Shown here in pieces: positions 51,942-64,000 of a stretch of 64,000 nt of DNA. Origin of the DNA: Palsa-504 sp963795795 (GTDB lineage: Bacteria; Actinomycetota; Actinomycetes; Streptosporangiales; Streptosporangiaceae). The stretch is taken from the NCBI GenBank assembly GCA_963795795.1, contig CAWCJS010000016.1, positions 62,001-126,000 on the forward strand, in the 5' to 3' direction. Each line of letters opens with the position of its first letter. The stretch's first letter is position 1. The notes beneath the pieces were generated by a model, which saw nothing but the letters and a program-made list of their open reading frames with translations, searched no databases and was not told the origin of the DNA. A program made the position numbers and the translations under genes.

Positions 51942-54809
51942 ATGGAGACGGTGCGTGTCTGCTCACTCGAGCCACAGGACGTCTACGGGGCCCTGCGGAG
52001 TTCTCCTGTCGGCCTGCAAGCTGCCGAGGTCGCGCTTCGGCGTGCTGAGGCCGGGCCCAACTCCTTGCCCCCGGCCAAGCCGCGCTCGGTGCTCAAGGAG
52101 CTTGCCGCCCAGTTCGCCAACATGTTCGCGGTCGTCTTGATGGTGGCGTCGGGACTGACGTTCCTGATCTATGTGCTGAGCGCGCCGAGGGTCGCGGCGA
52201 ATCTCGAGCTTGCGATCGGCATCTTGGGCGTCGTGCTCCTCAACGCCATGATCGGCTTCGTCCAGGAGCACGCCGCCGAGCGGACAGCTCAAGCGCTGCA
52301 GGCGATGGTGCCCGCTCTGGCGAGGGTGCTCCGGGACGGCGAGCTCACCGAGATACCCGCCGCTGAGCTCGTCCCCGGCGACGTCGTGGTGCTCGACGCC
52401 GGGGACGCGGTCTCGGCCGATTGCCGCCTCGTCGAGGTGCGCGAACTCGCCGTGGAGATGGCGGCTCTGACCGGGGAGAGCCGGCCGTCCGGCCGGGTGG
52501 CGGAGGCAGCCGGCCCCGACGTCGAGGTCGCCGAGGCACGCAACTGCGTGTTTATGGGCACGTCCGTCGTGAGCGGCGGCGGCAAGGCGGTCGTGTTCGC
52601 GACGGGCCTGCAGACCGAGTTCGGTCGGATCTACCGGCTCACTGCAGAGGTTCCCCAGGAGGCGAGCCCGCTCCAGCGCCAGGTCTCGACGATGGCCCGG
52701 CGGGTGTCGTTCGTCGCCATCGGCGCCGGGATAGCGGTATTCGCACTGCGGGCCCTGGCCAGCCATACCATCACGGGGTCGTTCGTCTTCGCGCTGGGCG
52801 TCATGGTCGCCCTGGTACCTGAGGGACTGCCCGCGACGATGTCGGTCTCGCTGGCGATCGCCGTCCGCCGCATGGCCCGGCGGCATGCGCTCATCAAGCG
52901 GCTCACGGCCGTCGAGGGGCTCGGGTCCACGACGGTCATCTGCACGGACAAGACCGGCACGCTCACCAAGGCGGAAATGACCGCGCAGGTCGTGTGGGAG
53001 TCCGGGCGCCATCATGCGATCTCCGGCGTCGGGTACGCTCCAGCCGGCGAGGTCACCGACCCCGGGCCCGCGCGCGAGGTGCTGCGAGTCGGAGCCCTGT
53101 GCTGTGATGCCCGCCTGCTTGCCCCGGACCCCGTCCGCGCGCTCGGATGGCGGATCCTCGGGGACACGACCGAGGGAGCGATCCTCGTCGCGGCCCAGAA
53201 GGCCGGGCTGGATCTGGTCGCCGAGGAAGAGCTGTCGCCCCGGGTGGCCACGTTTCCGTTCGACGCCGACCGCAAGCTCATGACGACGGTGCACCGGATC
53301 GGCCCCGATCGTCACGAGGCGTACGTGAAGGGGTCACCTCAAGCGGTGCTCGAGCGGACGACGGCAGCATGGCGGGACGGCGGGGAGGTCCCGGCCACCG
53401 AGATGCTGCGCGCACGGGTGACCGCGGCGAACGATGCAATGGCCGCCGAGGGTTTGAGGGTCCTGGCCATCGCCCGGAGGGTCGTCACCGGTGACCGGCC
53501 CCGCCAGGACGAAGCCGAGTCCGGCCTGACCCTGCTCGGGCTTGTCGCCATGTCCGATCCTCCGAGGGCCGAGGTCGTGGATGCGGTTGCGGCATGCGGG
53601 CAGGCCGGCATCCGCATCTACATGGTGACCGGCGACTACGGCTTGACTGCCGAGGCGATCGCCCGCAAGGTGGGAATCGTCACCAAAGGTCCCGTCAGGA
53701 TCCTGTCGGCCGCGGATCTGGACGCGATGACCGGCGATCAGCTCGCGGACATGACCGAATCCGGCGAGCAGCTGATTTTTGCCCGTGTGCGCCCTGAGCA
53801 CAAGATGCGGATCGTCGGCGCCCTGCAAAGTCGCGGCGAAGTCGTCGCGGTGACCGGTGACGGCGTCAACGACGCGCCCGCCTTGAAGCGGGCGAGCATC
53901 GGCGTCTCGATGGGCGAGGGGGGTACCGACGTCGCCCGGGCAGCTTCGGTGATGATCCTTCTCGACGACTCGTTCGCCTCCATCGTCGCCGCAGTCGAGC
54001 TGGGGCGCGCGGTGTTCCAGAACATCAGGAAATTCCTCATCTACCTGTTCAGCCACAACCTGGCGGAGCTCGCCCCGATCCTCGCGGCCGTCTTCGTCGG
54101 ATTCCCGCTCGTGCCCTTGAGCGCGCTGCAGGTGCTGTCGATCGACCTCGGGTCAGACGTCCTTCCTGCTCTGGCGTTGGGTGCCGAGCAGCCCGAACCC
54201 GGCATCATGTCCCGCCCGCCGCGGCCGCCTGCCGAGCAACTGTTCAACTGGGCTGTCGTTCGCCGGTTCTGTTTCCTCGGGACGATTCAGTCATGCGGCG
54301 TGGTGTTCGCGTTCTTCTGGAAGATCCACAGTGCCCATATCCCCTTCGACGCGTTCACGTCGGCCAACCCGACGTACCGGCAGGCGGTCACGATGACTCA
54401 GGCGGGCATTGTCGTCAGCCAGTTCTTCAACAGCTTCGCTGTGCGTAGTGACGAGCAGAGCATCTTCAAGATCGGCCTGTTCTCCAACCGGCCGCTGATC
54501 GCGGCCGAATGCATCAGCCTCGGATTCATCGCCGCCGTATCGTATGTCCCCGCGTTGCAGTCCGTCTTCAACACGGCGCCGCTGCGGCCGGGCGACTGGC
54601 TTCTGCTCTTCGCCTGGGGAGCGCTGCTTCTGGCATGTGAAGAAGCCCGCAAGGCGTGGCGGCGCTCGCGCAGGCGCCACGGCCAGCCGCAAAGCCCTAT
54701 GGTCATGCCGGGGCCCGCCGGCGCAGAGGCCGGTGCGGGACGAGAGCTTAGCCAGGCGGCGAACCCCAGGCCCGCAGCGAGCTGGCCAGGTTTAAAGAGG
54801 GAGGTCTGA
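51942..54809 (+). CDS. P2-type cation-transporting ATPase with P2C-like signature
   Basis: A 955-residue P-type ATPase: LTGESRPSGR, helix-4 VALVPEGLPATMSVSLAIAVRRMARR, phosphorylation site ICTDKTGTLTKAE, MVTGDYGLTAEAIARKVG, and VTGDGVNDAPALKRASIGVSMGEGGTDVAR. Helix 5-6 reads FSHNLAELAPILAAVF ... LSIDLGSDVLPALALGAE, resembling the IDLGTDMVPAISLAYE motif of Na+/K+ ATPases (P2C) more than that of SERCA. Overlap (TGATG) with two TrkA-type genes points to K+ or Na+ rather than Ca2+. The C-terminal tail (about 60 residues) is unstructured. The ATG at 51942 has a weak ribosome site; GTG at 51951 is possible. Confidence 0.9.
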   Translation: METVRVCSLEPQDVYGALRSSPVGLQAAEVALRRAEAGPNSLPPAKPRSVLKELAAQFANMFAVVLMVASGLTFLIYVLSAPRVAANLELAIGILGVVLLNAMIGFVQEHAAERTAQALQAMVPALARVLRDGELTEIPAAELVPGDVVVLDAGDAVSADCRLVEVRELAVEMAALTGESRPSGRVAEAAGPDVEVAEARNCVFMGTSVVSGGGKAVVFATGLQTEFGRIYRLTAEVPQEASPLQRQVSTMARRVSFVAIGAGIAVFALRALASHTITGSFVFALGVMVALVPEGLPATMSVSLAIAVRRMARRHALIKRLTAVEGLGSTTVICTDKTGTLTKAEMTAQVVWESGRHHAISGVGYAPAGEVTDPGPAREVLRVGALCCDARLLAPDPVRALGWRILGDTTEGAILVAAQKAGLDLVAEEELSPRVATFPFDADRKLMTTVHRIGPDRHEAYVKGSPQAVLERTTAAWRDGGEVPATEMLRARVTAANDAMAAEGLRVLAIARRVVTGDRPRQDEAESGLTLLGLVAMSDPPRAEVVDAVAACGQAGIRIYMVTGDYGLTAEAIARKVGIVTKGPVRILSAADLDAMTGDQLADMTESGEQLIFARVRPEHKMRIVGALQSRGEVVAVTGDGVNDAPALKRASIGVSMGEGGTDVARAASVMILLDDSFASIVAAVELGRAVFQNIRKFLIYLFSHNLAELAPILAAVFVGFPLVPLSALQVLSIDLGSDVLPALALGAEQPEPGIMSRPPRPPAEQLFNWAVVRRFCFLGTIQSCGVVFAFFWKIHSAHIPFDAFTSANPTYRQAVTMTQAGIVVSQFFNSFAVRSDEQSIFKIGLFSNRPLIAAECISLGFIAAVSYVPALQSVFNTAPLRPGDWLLLFAWGALLLACEEARKAWRRSRRRHGQPQSPMVMPGPAGAEAGAGRELSQAANPRPAASWPGLKREV

Positions 54810-55465
54810 TGCAAGTCGTCATCATGGGGTGCGGCCGGACCGGCTCGGCTCTCGCGTCCCGGCTCGAAGCGGAAGGAGACGGCGTCACCCTCCTCGATCC
54901 GGACGAGAGCGCCCAGAACCGCCTGCCCGCTGGCTTCAAGGGACGGTTCATCCATGGCAGTGGAAGCTCGCGCTTGCTGCTGGAGGAAGCCGGCATCGCC
55001 CACGCCGAAGCGTTCGTCGCCCTCAGCCCGATCGACAGCGCCAACATCGTCGCCACGCGCACCGCCCGGGACTTCTACCGCGTGCCGCGAGTGTTCAGCC
55101 GTCTCTGCGACCCAGCCCGGGCGCCGATCTACACCGAGCTCGGCATCGCGGCCGTCGGTTCCGTCCAGACCAACGTCAACCGGGTGCACCACCTCCTCCA
55201 TCACCGGGGGCTGGAGCCTGAGCTCACCTTCGGCAACGGCGAGACGATGCTGGTCCGCTCGTTCGTTCCCGGCTATCTCGCAGGCAGGCGAGTCGCCGAG
55301 CTGAACGTCCCCGGCGAGATCCAGGTCGTAGAGATCAGTCGTGCCGGCCACTCGTCGGTGCCGGAGGGGACCTCGATGCTCCAGCCGGATGACTTCGTGA
55401 GCTTCATCGTCGCGTCCGGATCGCTCGGCCGCTTGCGGAGCTTCCTCGATGCGACGGGGCACTGA
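54809..55465 (+). CDS. TrkA-type NAD-binding regulatory protein (KTN plus TrkA-C)
   Basis: The N-terminal Rossmann domain begins MQVVIMGCGRTGSALASRLEAEGDGVTLLDPD (G-x-G-x-x-G, acidic end of strand 2) and continues HGSGSSRLLLEEAGIAHAEAFVALSPIDSANIVATRTAR, a typical RCK/KTN domain. A TrkA-C-like segment occupies the last 75 residues (VRSFVPGYLAGRRVAELNVPGEIQVVEISR ... LQPDDFVSFIVA). These proteins gate K+ channels or transporters in response to NAD(H) or nucleotides. Its start overlaps the ATPase stop and its end overlaps the next start, both as TGATG. Confidence 0.93.
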   Translation: MQVVIMGCGRTGSALASRLEAEGDGVTLLDPDESAQNRLPAGFKGRFIHGSGSSRLLLEEAGIAHAEAFVALSPIDSANIVATRTARDFYRVPRVFSRLCDPARAPIYTELGIAAVGSVQTNVNRVHHLLHHRGLEPELTFGNGETMLVRSFVPGYLAGRRVAELNVPGEIQVVEISRAGHSSVPEGTSMLQPDDFVSFIVASGSLGRLRSFLDATGH

Positions 55466-55896
55466 TGCGAATCATCGTCGCCGGCGGCGGGACCATCGGC
55501 CTGCAGGCCGCGCAGAGGCTGAGCTCGGACGGCCACGACGTCACGATCATCGAGCTGAGCGCCACGAGGGCCCTGGGGCTCAGACAACTCGGCCTCACGG
55601 TCGTGCGAGGTGATGCCGCCGTTCTTCCCGCGCTTGAGGCAGCGGGCGCGCTGCGCGCCGAGGTTCTCGCGGCCTGCACCGGCACGGACGAGGAGAACCT
55701 ATTGATCTCCTTTGTTGCCAAGCGGCATTTCGCGATCGGTCGTGTCGTCGCCCTCGTGAATAACAGCGAGGACGCCTGGTTGTTCGATGAGTCCTGGGGC
55801 GTCGATGCCGCGCTGTCGCCCACGTCCGCGCTGCTCAGCCTGATCGAGCAGGAGCCGAGAGCGAGCCAGGCCTGGCCGCGGGACGAGAGAAGTTAA
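55465..55896 (+). CDS. TrkA-type NAD-binding protein, KTN domain only
   Basis: A 143-residue protein beginning MRIIVAGGGTIGLQAAQRLSSDGHDVTIIEL, a second Rossmann RCK/KTN domain, with GDAAVLPALEAAGALRAEVLAACTGTDEENLLISFVAK. It lacks a TrkA-C domain, unlike its neighbour, so the two may form a heteromeric ring. It is the third gene of the ATPase-TrkA-TrkA operon (TGATG overlap). No TrkH/KtrB channel gene is present in the window. Confidence 0.9.
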   Translation: MRIIVAGGGTIGLQAAQRLSSDGHDVTIIELSATRALGLRQLGLTVVRGDAAVLPALEAAGALRAEVLAACTGTDEENLLISFVAKRHFAIGRVVALVNNSEDAWLFDESWGVDAALSPTSALLSLIEQEPRASQAWPRDERS

Positions 55897-55944
55897 GCTG
55901 ACTCTGGCCGTGACCGGAGCGGCGGCGAGCACGGGGAGGCCGTG

Positions 55945-56103
55945 ATGCACCCTGATGAGGATTCGGAGCTCCAGCCGTCTGGCCAGGTTGTGGTGGTCGA
56001 TGTCGACGGGCTTCCCGCGTTGTTCGACGCGCTGCGCGGCCGGGGCGACCCGTGCATCTCCTGCGCGACCCATTTCCTCGATCTCACGGTGGATCGCGCC
56101 TGA
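55945..56103 (+). CDS. Small hypothetical protein, 52 residues, CxxC motif
   Basis: GGGAGG lies five bases upstream of an ATG that opens a 52-codon frame. The product begins MHPDEDSELQPSGQVVVVDVD and ends with GDPCISCATHFLDLTVDRA. The C-x-x-C pair could bind metal or be redox-active. It follows the TrkA genes by 48 bases and converges on the dihydroorotate-dehydrogenase-like gene. No family is recognised; it could also be a chance frame with a good ribosome site. Confidence 0.45.
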   Translation: MHPDEDSELQPSGQVVVVDVDGLPALFDALRGRGDPCISCATHFLDLTVDRA

Positions 56104-56136
56104 CGCTGGCGCGGACCGGCTGGCGACGGGACCTCG

Positions 56137-57137
56137 CTACCACGGGACGCCATTGGCGCCGCGCAGCGCGCGGACATAGCCCGCGCGTTCGTAGGCAGCC
56201 TGATCAGTGTCCGCGGGCACAGCGAGCATTCCGCGCAGGTCGCTGACCGAGGTGTATCCCTTGCGGGCCATCCATTCTGACAAGCCATCGAGCAGGATGG
56301 CGGCGTGCTGGGGTCCGTGCCGGATCAGCGCGGACGCGGTCATCACGACGTCGGCTCCGGCCAGGAGGTACTTGACCACGTCGGCTGGCCCCTCGACGCC
56401 GCTGGTCGCCGCGAGTGAGGCATGGACCTGCCTGCGCAGCAGGGAGATCCAGGTGCGCGGCAGCCTGGCCTCAGCCGGGCTGGACAGGTCCACACCGGGC
56501 AGCACGGCGAGGGTCTCGGGGTCGATGTCCGGCTGAAGGAACCGGTTGAAGAGCACCAGGCCGTCGGCGCCGGCCTCGTCCAGCCGCAGCGCGATCTCCC
56601 CGGGAGAGCTGAACTGCGGGCCGAGCTTGACCGCCACCGGCACGGTCACCGCGTCTTTGACCCGGCACAGGATGTCCACGTGCCGTTGCTCGACCTCGCG
56701 GCCCGTTATGCGTGGGTCGGCTGCGATGTAGTAGATGTTCAGCTCGATCGCCGCGGCGCCCGCGTCCTGGATCGCTCGCGCGTAGCTGGTCCAGCCGCTG
56801 TGCGTCACGCCGTTGAGGCTGCCGATCACCGGGATGTCCACGGTCCCGGCCGCGCGCTCAAGCAAGCTCAGGTAGCGGCGCGGGCCCGTATCCTCATCCG
56901 CTCCGGCCGGGAAGTAGGACAGCGATTCGGCGAAGCTGTCGGTGCCAGCGTCGGCGAGCCGCGCGTTCCGCTCCGCTTCCCGGCGCAGTTGCTCCTCGAA
57001 CAGGGAGAAGAGCACGATCGCGCCGACCCCGGCGCCGGCTAGCCGCCGTACGCCGTCGAGGGTGTTCGAGAGCGGGGACGCAGAGGCGACGAGCGGGTTC
57101 CGCAGCGCCAAGCCCAGGTAGCGGGTCGAGAGGTCCA

Positions 57138-57138
<1 letters not shown>
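56137..57138 (-). CDS. Dihydroorotate-dehydrogenase-like FMN protein
   Basis: A TIM-barrel flavoprotein resembling dihydroorotate dehydrogenase: LALRNPLVASASPLS, VIGSLNGVTHSGW, AAIELNIYY, VPVAVKLGPQFSS, and the phosphate-binding ending GADVVMTASALIRHGP. The usual active-site Cys or Ser loop differs, and this branch is commonly annotated dihydroorotate-dehydrogenase-like rather than PyrD. Its ATG overlaps the NifJ stop (TGATG). It therefore belongs to an anaerobic redox operon and may pass electrons between ferredoxin, NAD(P)H and an unknown acceptor, not make pyrimidines. Confidence 0.88.
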
Positions 57139-60712
<3,574 letters not shown>

Positions 60713-60716
<4 letters not shown>

Positions 60717-62353
60717 CCTTCCTCCGGGACCATCTCGATCGAGTGCACCGGGCACTGCTCGAAACATGCGCCGCAGCCGGTGCACCGGTCATAGTCGAAC
60801 TCGTAGCGATGCCCGGGACCCAGCTTGATCACCGCTTCCTCCGGGCATGCACCCAGGCAGCCGTCGCACTCGCAGCAGTTGCCGCACGACAGGCAACGGC
60901 GCGCCTCGTATGTCGCCTCCCGCTCAGACAGGCCGCCAAGCACCTCCCCGAAACCCGCGATCCGCTCCTGCGGTGCGGCCTCCGGCTGCTGCCGGCGGGC
61001 GGCGTCGCCGAAGTACCACAGGTTCAGGTCGCCGAACGAGACAAGCTCGTGCTTAGGCAGGCTCACCGGGGCGGTGCCGGCCAGCCAGGCGTCGATGTTG
61101 CGAGCTGCCTTCTTGCCGTGCCCCACCCCGACCGTCACGGTGCGCTCGGCCGGCACCATGTCACCGCCGGCGAACACACCTGGGCATCCGGTCATCATCG
61201 ACGCCGACACCTGCACGGTGCCGTCCCGCGCGAACTCCACTCCGGGTACCCGGCGCAAGAACGCGGTGTCGGTGTCCTGGCCGAGCGCCAGGATCACGGT
61301 ATCCGCGGCCAGCGTCTCGAACCGCCCGGTCGGCTGAGGGAATCCGTGCTCATCTAGTTCCATGGCCTCGACGGTCAGCTCCGGGGCGTCGAACGCGGTG
61401 ATCGTGCGCAGCCAGTTGATCCGCACTCCCTCCCGTTCGGCCTCCTCGGCCTCCTCGGGGTGGGCCGGCATCTGCGCCCGGGTACGCCGGTAGACGATGA
61501 GCGCGTCATTCGCGCCCAGGCGGCGGGCCACCCGGGCGGCGTCCATCGCGGTGTTGCCACCGCCGTAGACGGCGACCCGCCGCCCGATCACCGGCCGCTC
61601 ACCCGAGGCCACACTGCGCAGGAACGACACCGCGTCCACGATCCGTCGCGCGTCCTTGGCCGGGATGTCGACCCGTTTGGACAAGTGCGCGCCCACGGCC
61701 ACGAAGGCCGCGTCGAAGCCGCCGTCCCGTCGCTCGGCGTCCAGGTCCTCTACCCGGTGTCCGCAGCTCATGCGCACGCCCAGCGCGGCGATCCGGTCCA
61801 GCTCGCCGTCCAGGACGTCGCGCGGCATCCGGTAGGCCGGGATGCCGTACCGCATCATCCCGCCAGGCCGTTCCCCGGCATCCCTTATCTCAACCTCATG
61901 GCCGAGCCGGGCCAGGTGGTAGGCGGCGGAAAGCCCGCTCGGCCCTGCCCCGATGACCAGCACCCGCCTGCCGCTTGAGACCAGGGGCGGGTTGAACGAC
62001 CATCCCCGCTCGAGCGCGAGATCGCCGAGGAACCGCTCGACCGAATGAATCGAGACCGCGCTGTCGAGGCTGGCCCGGTTGCACACGCTCTCGCACGGGT
62101 GGTAGCAGACCCGGCCGTGAATCGCCGGCATCGGATTGTCGGCGACCAGCTGCCGCCACGCCCCCTCGTGGTCGCCGGTCTCGGCGTGCGCCAGCCACGC
62201 CTGGATATTCTCCCCGGCCGGGCAGCCTGCATTACACGGCGGCAGCAAGTCGACATAAACAGGCCGCTGCTGGCGTACCGGCCCGGCGCGGGACCGCCCG
62301 TGCAGCAGATCCGGCAACGGCGTGACGTCCCGTCGCGCTGGTCCGGTCGGCAT
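60713..62353 (-). CDS. GltD-like NAD(P)H oxidoreductase with ferredoxin-type C-terminus
   Basis: The N-terminal Fe-S domain (LPPCNAGCPAGENIQAWLAHA, VCYHPCESVCNR) leads to an FAD-binding fold (RVLVIGAGPSGLSAAYHLARLGHEV) and an NAD(P) fold (VAVYGGGNTAMDAARVARRLGA), as in the small subunit of glutamate synthase and related electron-bifurcating partners. The C-terminal 90 residues carry two 4Fe-4S ferredoxin clusters (CLSCGNCCECDGCLGACPEEAV; CTGCGACFEQCPVHSI). No GltB gene adjoins, so it more likely moves electrons between NAD(P)H and ferredoxin for NifJ. Start ATG 62353 is chosen over an upstream TTG that lies inside the palindrome at 62391. Confidence 0.9.
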
Positions 62354-62390
62354 ATCCGTCACGCTACGCCCAGAACCCTGTCCAGCAGCA

Positions 62391-62404
62391 GGGACCAAGG
62401 TCCC
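62391..62404. promoter_or_regulatory. DosR/DevR-like palindrome GGGACCAAGGTCCC
   Basis: Arms GGGACC and GGTCCC are exact inverted repeats around AA. The site is 38 bases upstream of the GltD-like start and 129 bases upstream of the slipin start, in the divergent region. It is close in form to the DosR box of mycobacteria (GGGACT-WW-AGTCCC) that controls hypoxia genes. Binding is inferred. Confidence 0.55.
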
Positions 62405-62532
62405 CGGCGAGCTGACCGGTTCACGGGCCAGCGCCTCAGGGCTGAGGCCGATATGCGGGACCTTCGCCTCTGACCGGGCAGCGGCCCGCGGCGTGACGTT
62501 GGCTTCAAAGCAAGCCCAAAAGGAGAGCTGCC

Positions 62533-63387
62533 GTGAAAGCTCTGGTCATTGTCCTCGTCGTCGTCGCGCTGCTGGTCCTGCTGGGGCTCGCGATGGCGGT
62601 GAAAATAGTCAAGCAGTACGAGCAGGGCGTGCTGTTCCGGCTCGGCCGACTGAAGGGCTCGCGGAACCCGGGGCTGCGGCTCATCATCCCGTTCATCGAC
62701 GTGCTGCGCCAGGTGTCGCTGCGGATCATCACCATGCCGATCCAGTCGCAGGGCATCATCACCCGCGACAACGTCAGCGTCGATGTCTCCGCCGTGGCCT
62801 ACTACCGGGTCGTGGACGCGGTGAAGTCGGTCATCGCGATCGAGAACGTCCGCGCGGCCATCGACCAGATCGCCCAGACCACCCTGCGGAAGGTCGTCGG
62901 CCAGCACACCCTGGACCAGACCCTGTCCGAAACCGACCAGATCAACCTGGACATCCGCAAGATCCTCGACGTCACCACCGCCGACTGGGGCGTGGAGGTC
63001 ACCCTGGTAGAACTCAAGGACATCCAGCTGCCCGACAGCATGAAGCGCGCCATGGCCAAGCAGGCCGAGGCCGAGCGGGAAAAGCGCGCGAAGATCATCA
63101 ACGCCGAGGGGGAAGCGATGGCCGCCGCCGCGCTGGGGCAGGCCTCCGACACGATGATGGCCCACCCGCTCGCGCTGCAGCTGCGGAACCTGCAGAGCCT
63201 GGTCGAGATCGGCGTGGACAAGAACACCACCGTGGTGTTCCCCGCCCCGCTGATGACCACCATCACCGAACTCGGCTCCTTCATCGCCGGCGAAAAGGCC
63301 GCCGCCAGCCTCGCCCGCCCGGCTGCCGGCCCCCCGGCCGCCCCGATGCCGGCGCTCAACGGTGAAGCTGAACTGACCCGCTTATAG
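62533..63387 (+). CDS. Slipin/stomatin-like SPFH-domain protein
   Basis: An N-terminal transmembrane helix (MKALVIVLVVVALLVLLGLAMAV) precedes the SPFH domain: IVKQYEQGVLFRLGRLKG, NPGLRLIIPFIDVL, RDNVSVDVSAVAYYRVVD, and the coiled C-terminal segment KRAMAKQAEAEREKRAKIINAEGE. Slipins form membrane rings or rafts and often sit beside a NfeD gene, which is absent here. GGAGAG lies upstream of the GTG. It is divergent from the anaerobic operon and may share the DosR-like box. Confidence 0.93.
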   Translation: MKALVIVLVVVALLVLLGLAMAVKIVKQYEQGVLFRLGRLKGSRNPGLRLIIPFIDVLRQVSLRIITMPIQSQGIITRDNVSVDVSAVAYYRVVDAVKSVIAIENVRAAIDQIAQTTLRKVVGQHTLDQTLSETDQINLDIRKILDVTTADWGVEVTLVELKDIQLPDSMKRAMAKQAEAEREKRAKIINAEGEAMAAAALGQASDTMMAHPLALQLRNLQSLVEIGVDKNTTVVFPAPLMTTITELGSFIAGEKAAASLARPAAGPPAAPMPALNGEAELTRL

Positions 63388-63506
63388 GAGGCCAGGGTGC
63401 CGCAGGCGCCGATGATCGAGGTGGAGACGCTCACCAATGTGCGGCCCGCCATCGCCCACCGCCGACCTGGCCGCCCAGGGCGCCGTCATCCAACCGGGAG
63501 AAAGAC

Positions 63507-64000
63507 ATGACAGGTTTTGACATCAGCGAGCTTTCCGCGCTGGAGATCCTGGATTCGCGTGGCCGGCCGACGCTGGCGACGACCCTGCGGCTCGGGGACG
63601 GGACGCAGGCCCGCGCGGGGGTGCCGTCGGGCGCGTCCACCGGGTCCCGGGAAGCGGTTGAGCTCCGGGACGGGGATGACGCCCGCTATCAGGGCCGGGG
63701 CGTGCTCGGCGCGGTCAGTGCGGTCAACACGGAGCTGGCCGGACTGCTGCGCGGACGATCCTGGTCCACCCTCGCCGAGGCGGATCAGGCCATGGCCGAT
63801 CTGGACGGCACTCCGGGCAAGAGCAGGCTCGGCGCCAACGCCATCGTCGGGGTGTCGATGGCGCTGGCCCGGGCGCTGGCTGCGTCGGCTGGTGTCCCGC
63901 TATGGCACTGGCTGGCACCAGACGGGGTAACGCCCTGCCTGCCGGTGCCCCACTTCAACGTGCTCAACGGCGGGGTGCACGCGCCGAACGAACTGGACTT
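63507..64000 (+). CDS. eno: Enolase, N-terminal part, cut by window edge
   Basis: The frame from ATG 63507 (GGGAGAAAG upstream) reads ISELSALEILDSRGRPTLATT, VPSGASTGSREAVELRDGD, DGTPGKSRLGANAIVGVSMALARA and PVPHFNVLNGGVHAPNELD, the N-terminal domain of enolase with the mobile loop SGASTG. The C-terminal barrel lies beyond the window. Some motif positions (for example TPGKSRLGANAI for the common DGTENKSKLGANAI) are slightly divergent, suggesting a second enolase rather than the main glycolytic copy. The 119 bases between slipin and this gene hold only a short frame (MIEVETLTN from 63411) resembling the start of an ABC ATPase, which is not supported as a gene. Confidence 0.93.
   Translation, partial: MTGFDISELSALEILDSRGRPTLATTLRLGDGTQARAGVPSGASTGSREAVELRDGDDARYQGRGVLGAVSAVNTELAGLLRGRSWSTLAEADQAMADLDGTPGKSRLGANAIVGVSMALARALAASAGVPLWHWLAPDGVTPCLPVPHFNVLNGGVHAPNELD

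Noticed and set aside
63411..63506. Start of an ABC transporter ATPase (MIEVETLTN) between slipin and enolase
   Set aside because: Similarity covers only about nine residues and the frame degenerates at once.

Overview
The window is high-GC DNA with GTG/TTG starts, ATGA/TGATG gene overlaps and actinobacterial gene families (DUF4389 protein, DevS-like GAF kinase, PRC-barrel protein, STAS protein, VapBC). It fits a soil actinobacterium with a repeat-rich genome, perhaps near Streptosporangiales. That placement is inference; no rRNA or other marker gene is present. The first gene is cut by the left edge and an enolase gene by the right edge.

Layout. (1) 0-1.2 kb: 3' part of a DUF4389 membrane protein. 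(2) 1.3-30.9 kb: a catabolic block bounded by two direct copies of a 51-bp sequence that looks like the 3' half of a tRNA-Thr(GGT). A decayed tyrosine recombinase lies beside the right copy, so the block may be an old integrative island. It carries (a) a hydantoin/cyclic-amide and peptide utilisation cluster: a peptide-type ABC transporter, a dihydropyrimidinase-like hydrolase, a CapA-like protein, a tandem-domain Lrp/AsnC regulator, an M19 dipeptidase, an imidazolonepropionase-like amidohydrolase, an M20 carbamoylase and a hydantoin racemase; (b) IS-damaged gene remnants, an AraC regulator and a VapBC pair; (c) an amino-sugar salvage cluster: a MurQ-NagA fusion, a frameshifted BadF-type sugar kinase, a putative TIM-barrel glycosidase, an APC permease, a GNAT enzyme and a GntR regulator, with a palindromic operator candidate in the divergent promoter. 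(3) 31-34.9 kb: decayed DNA with a STAS remnant, a 57-residue membrane protein, a PRC-barrel gene, IS remnants, a livF gene present as two permuted pieces, and a secreted protein. (4) 34.8-39.9 kb: exopolysaccharide genes (cellulose-synthase-like GT2, GH26 lipoprotein, eukaryotic-type UDP-glucose pyrophosphorylase). (5) 40.2-41.2 kb: a second integrase remnant fused to an acyl-CoA synthetase remnant. (6) 41.4-64 kb: a stress/low-oxygen block: universal stress protein, MgtA-type ATPase, broken beta-lactamase-like gene next to a near-complete IS, BNR/Ycf48-like lipoprotein, orphan DevS-like kinase, a P2-type ATPase overlapping two TrkA-type genes, an overlapping operon for a GltD-like protein, pyruvate:ferredoxin oxidoreductase and a dihydroorotate-dehydrogenase-like protein, then slipin and enolase.

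How the genes may work together. In cluster (a) imported cyclic ureides or peptides would be opened by the hydantoinase, racemised and decarbamoylated to amino acids, with the divergent AsnC protein as likely regulator. In cluster (c) cell-wall amino sugars would be phosphorylated, stripped of lactate (MurQ) and deacetylated (NagA). The right-hand block resembles the dormancy (Dos/Dev) regulon of mycobacteria in content and has a DosR-like palindrome between the GltD-like and slipin genes. The least familiar unit is the P2 ATPase plus two TrkA-type nucleotide-binding proteins with no TrkH channel. No CRISPR array, rRNA gene or complete tRNA gene was seen.
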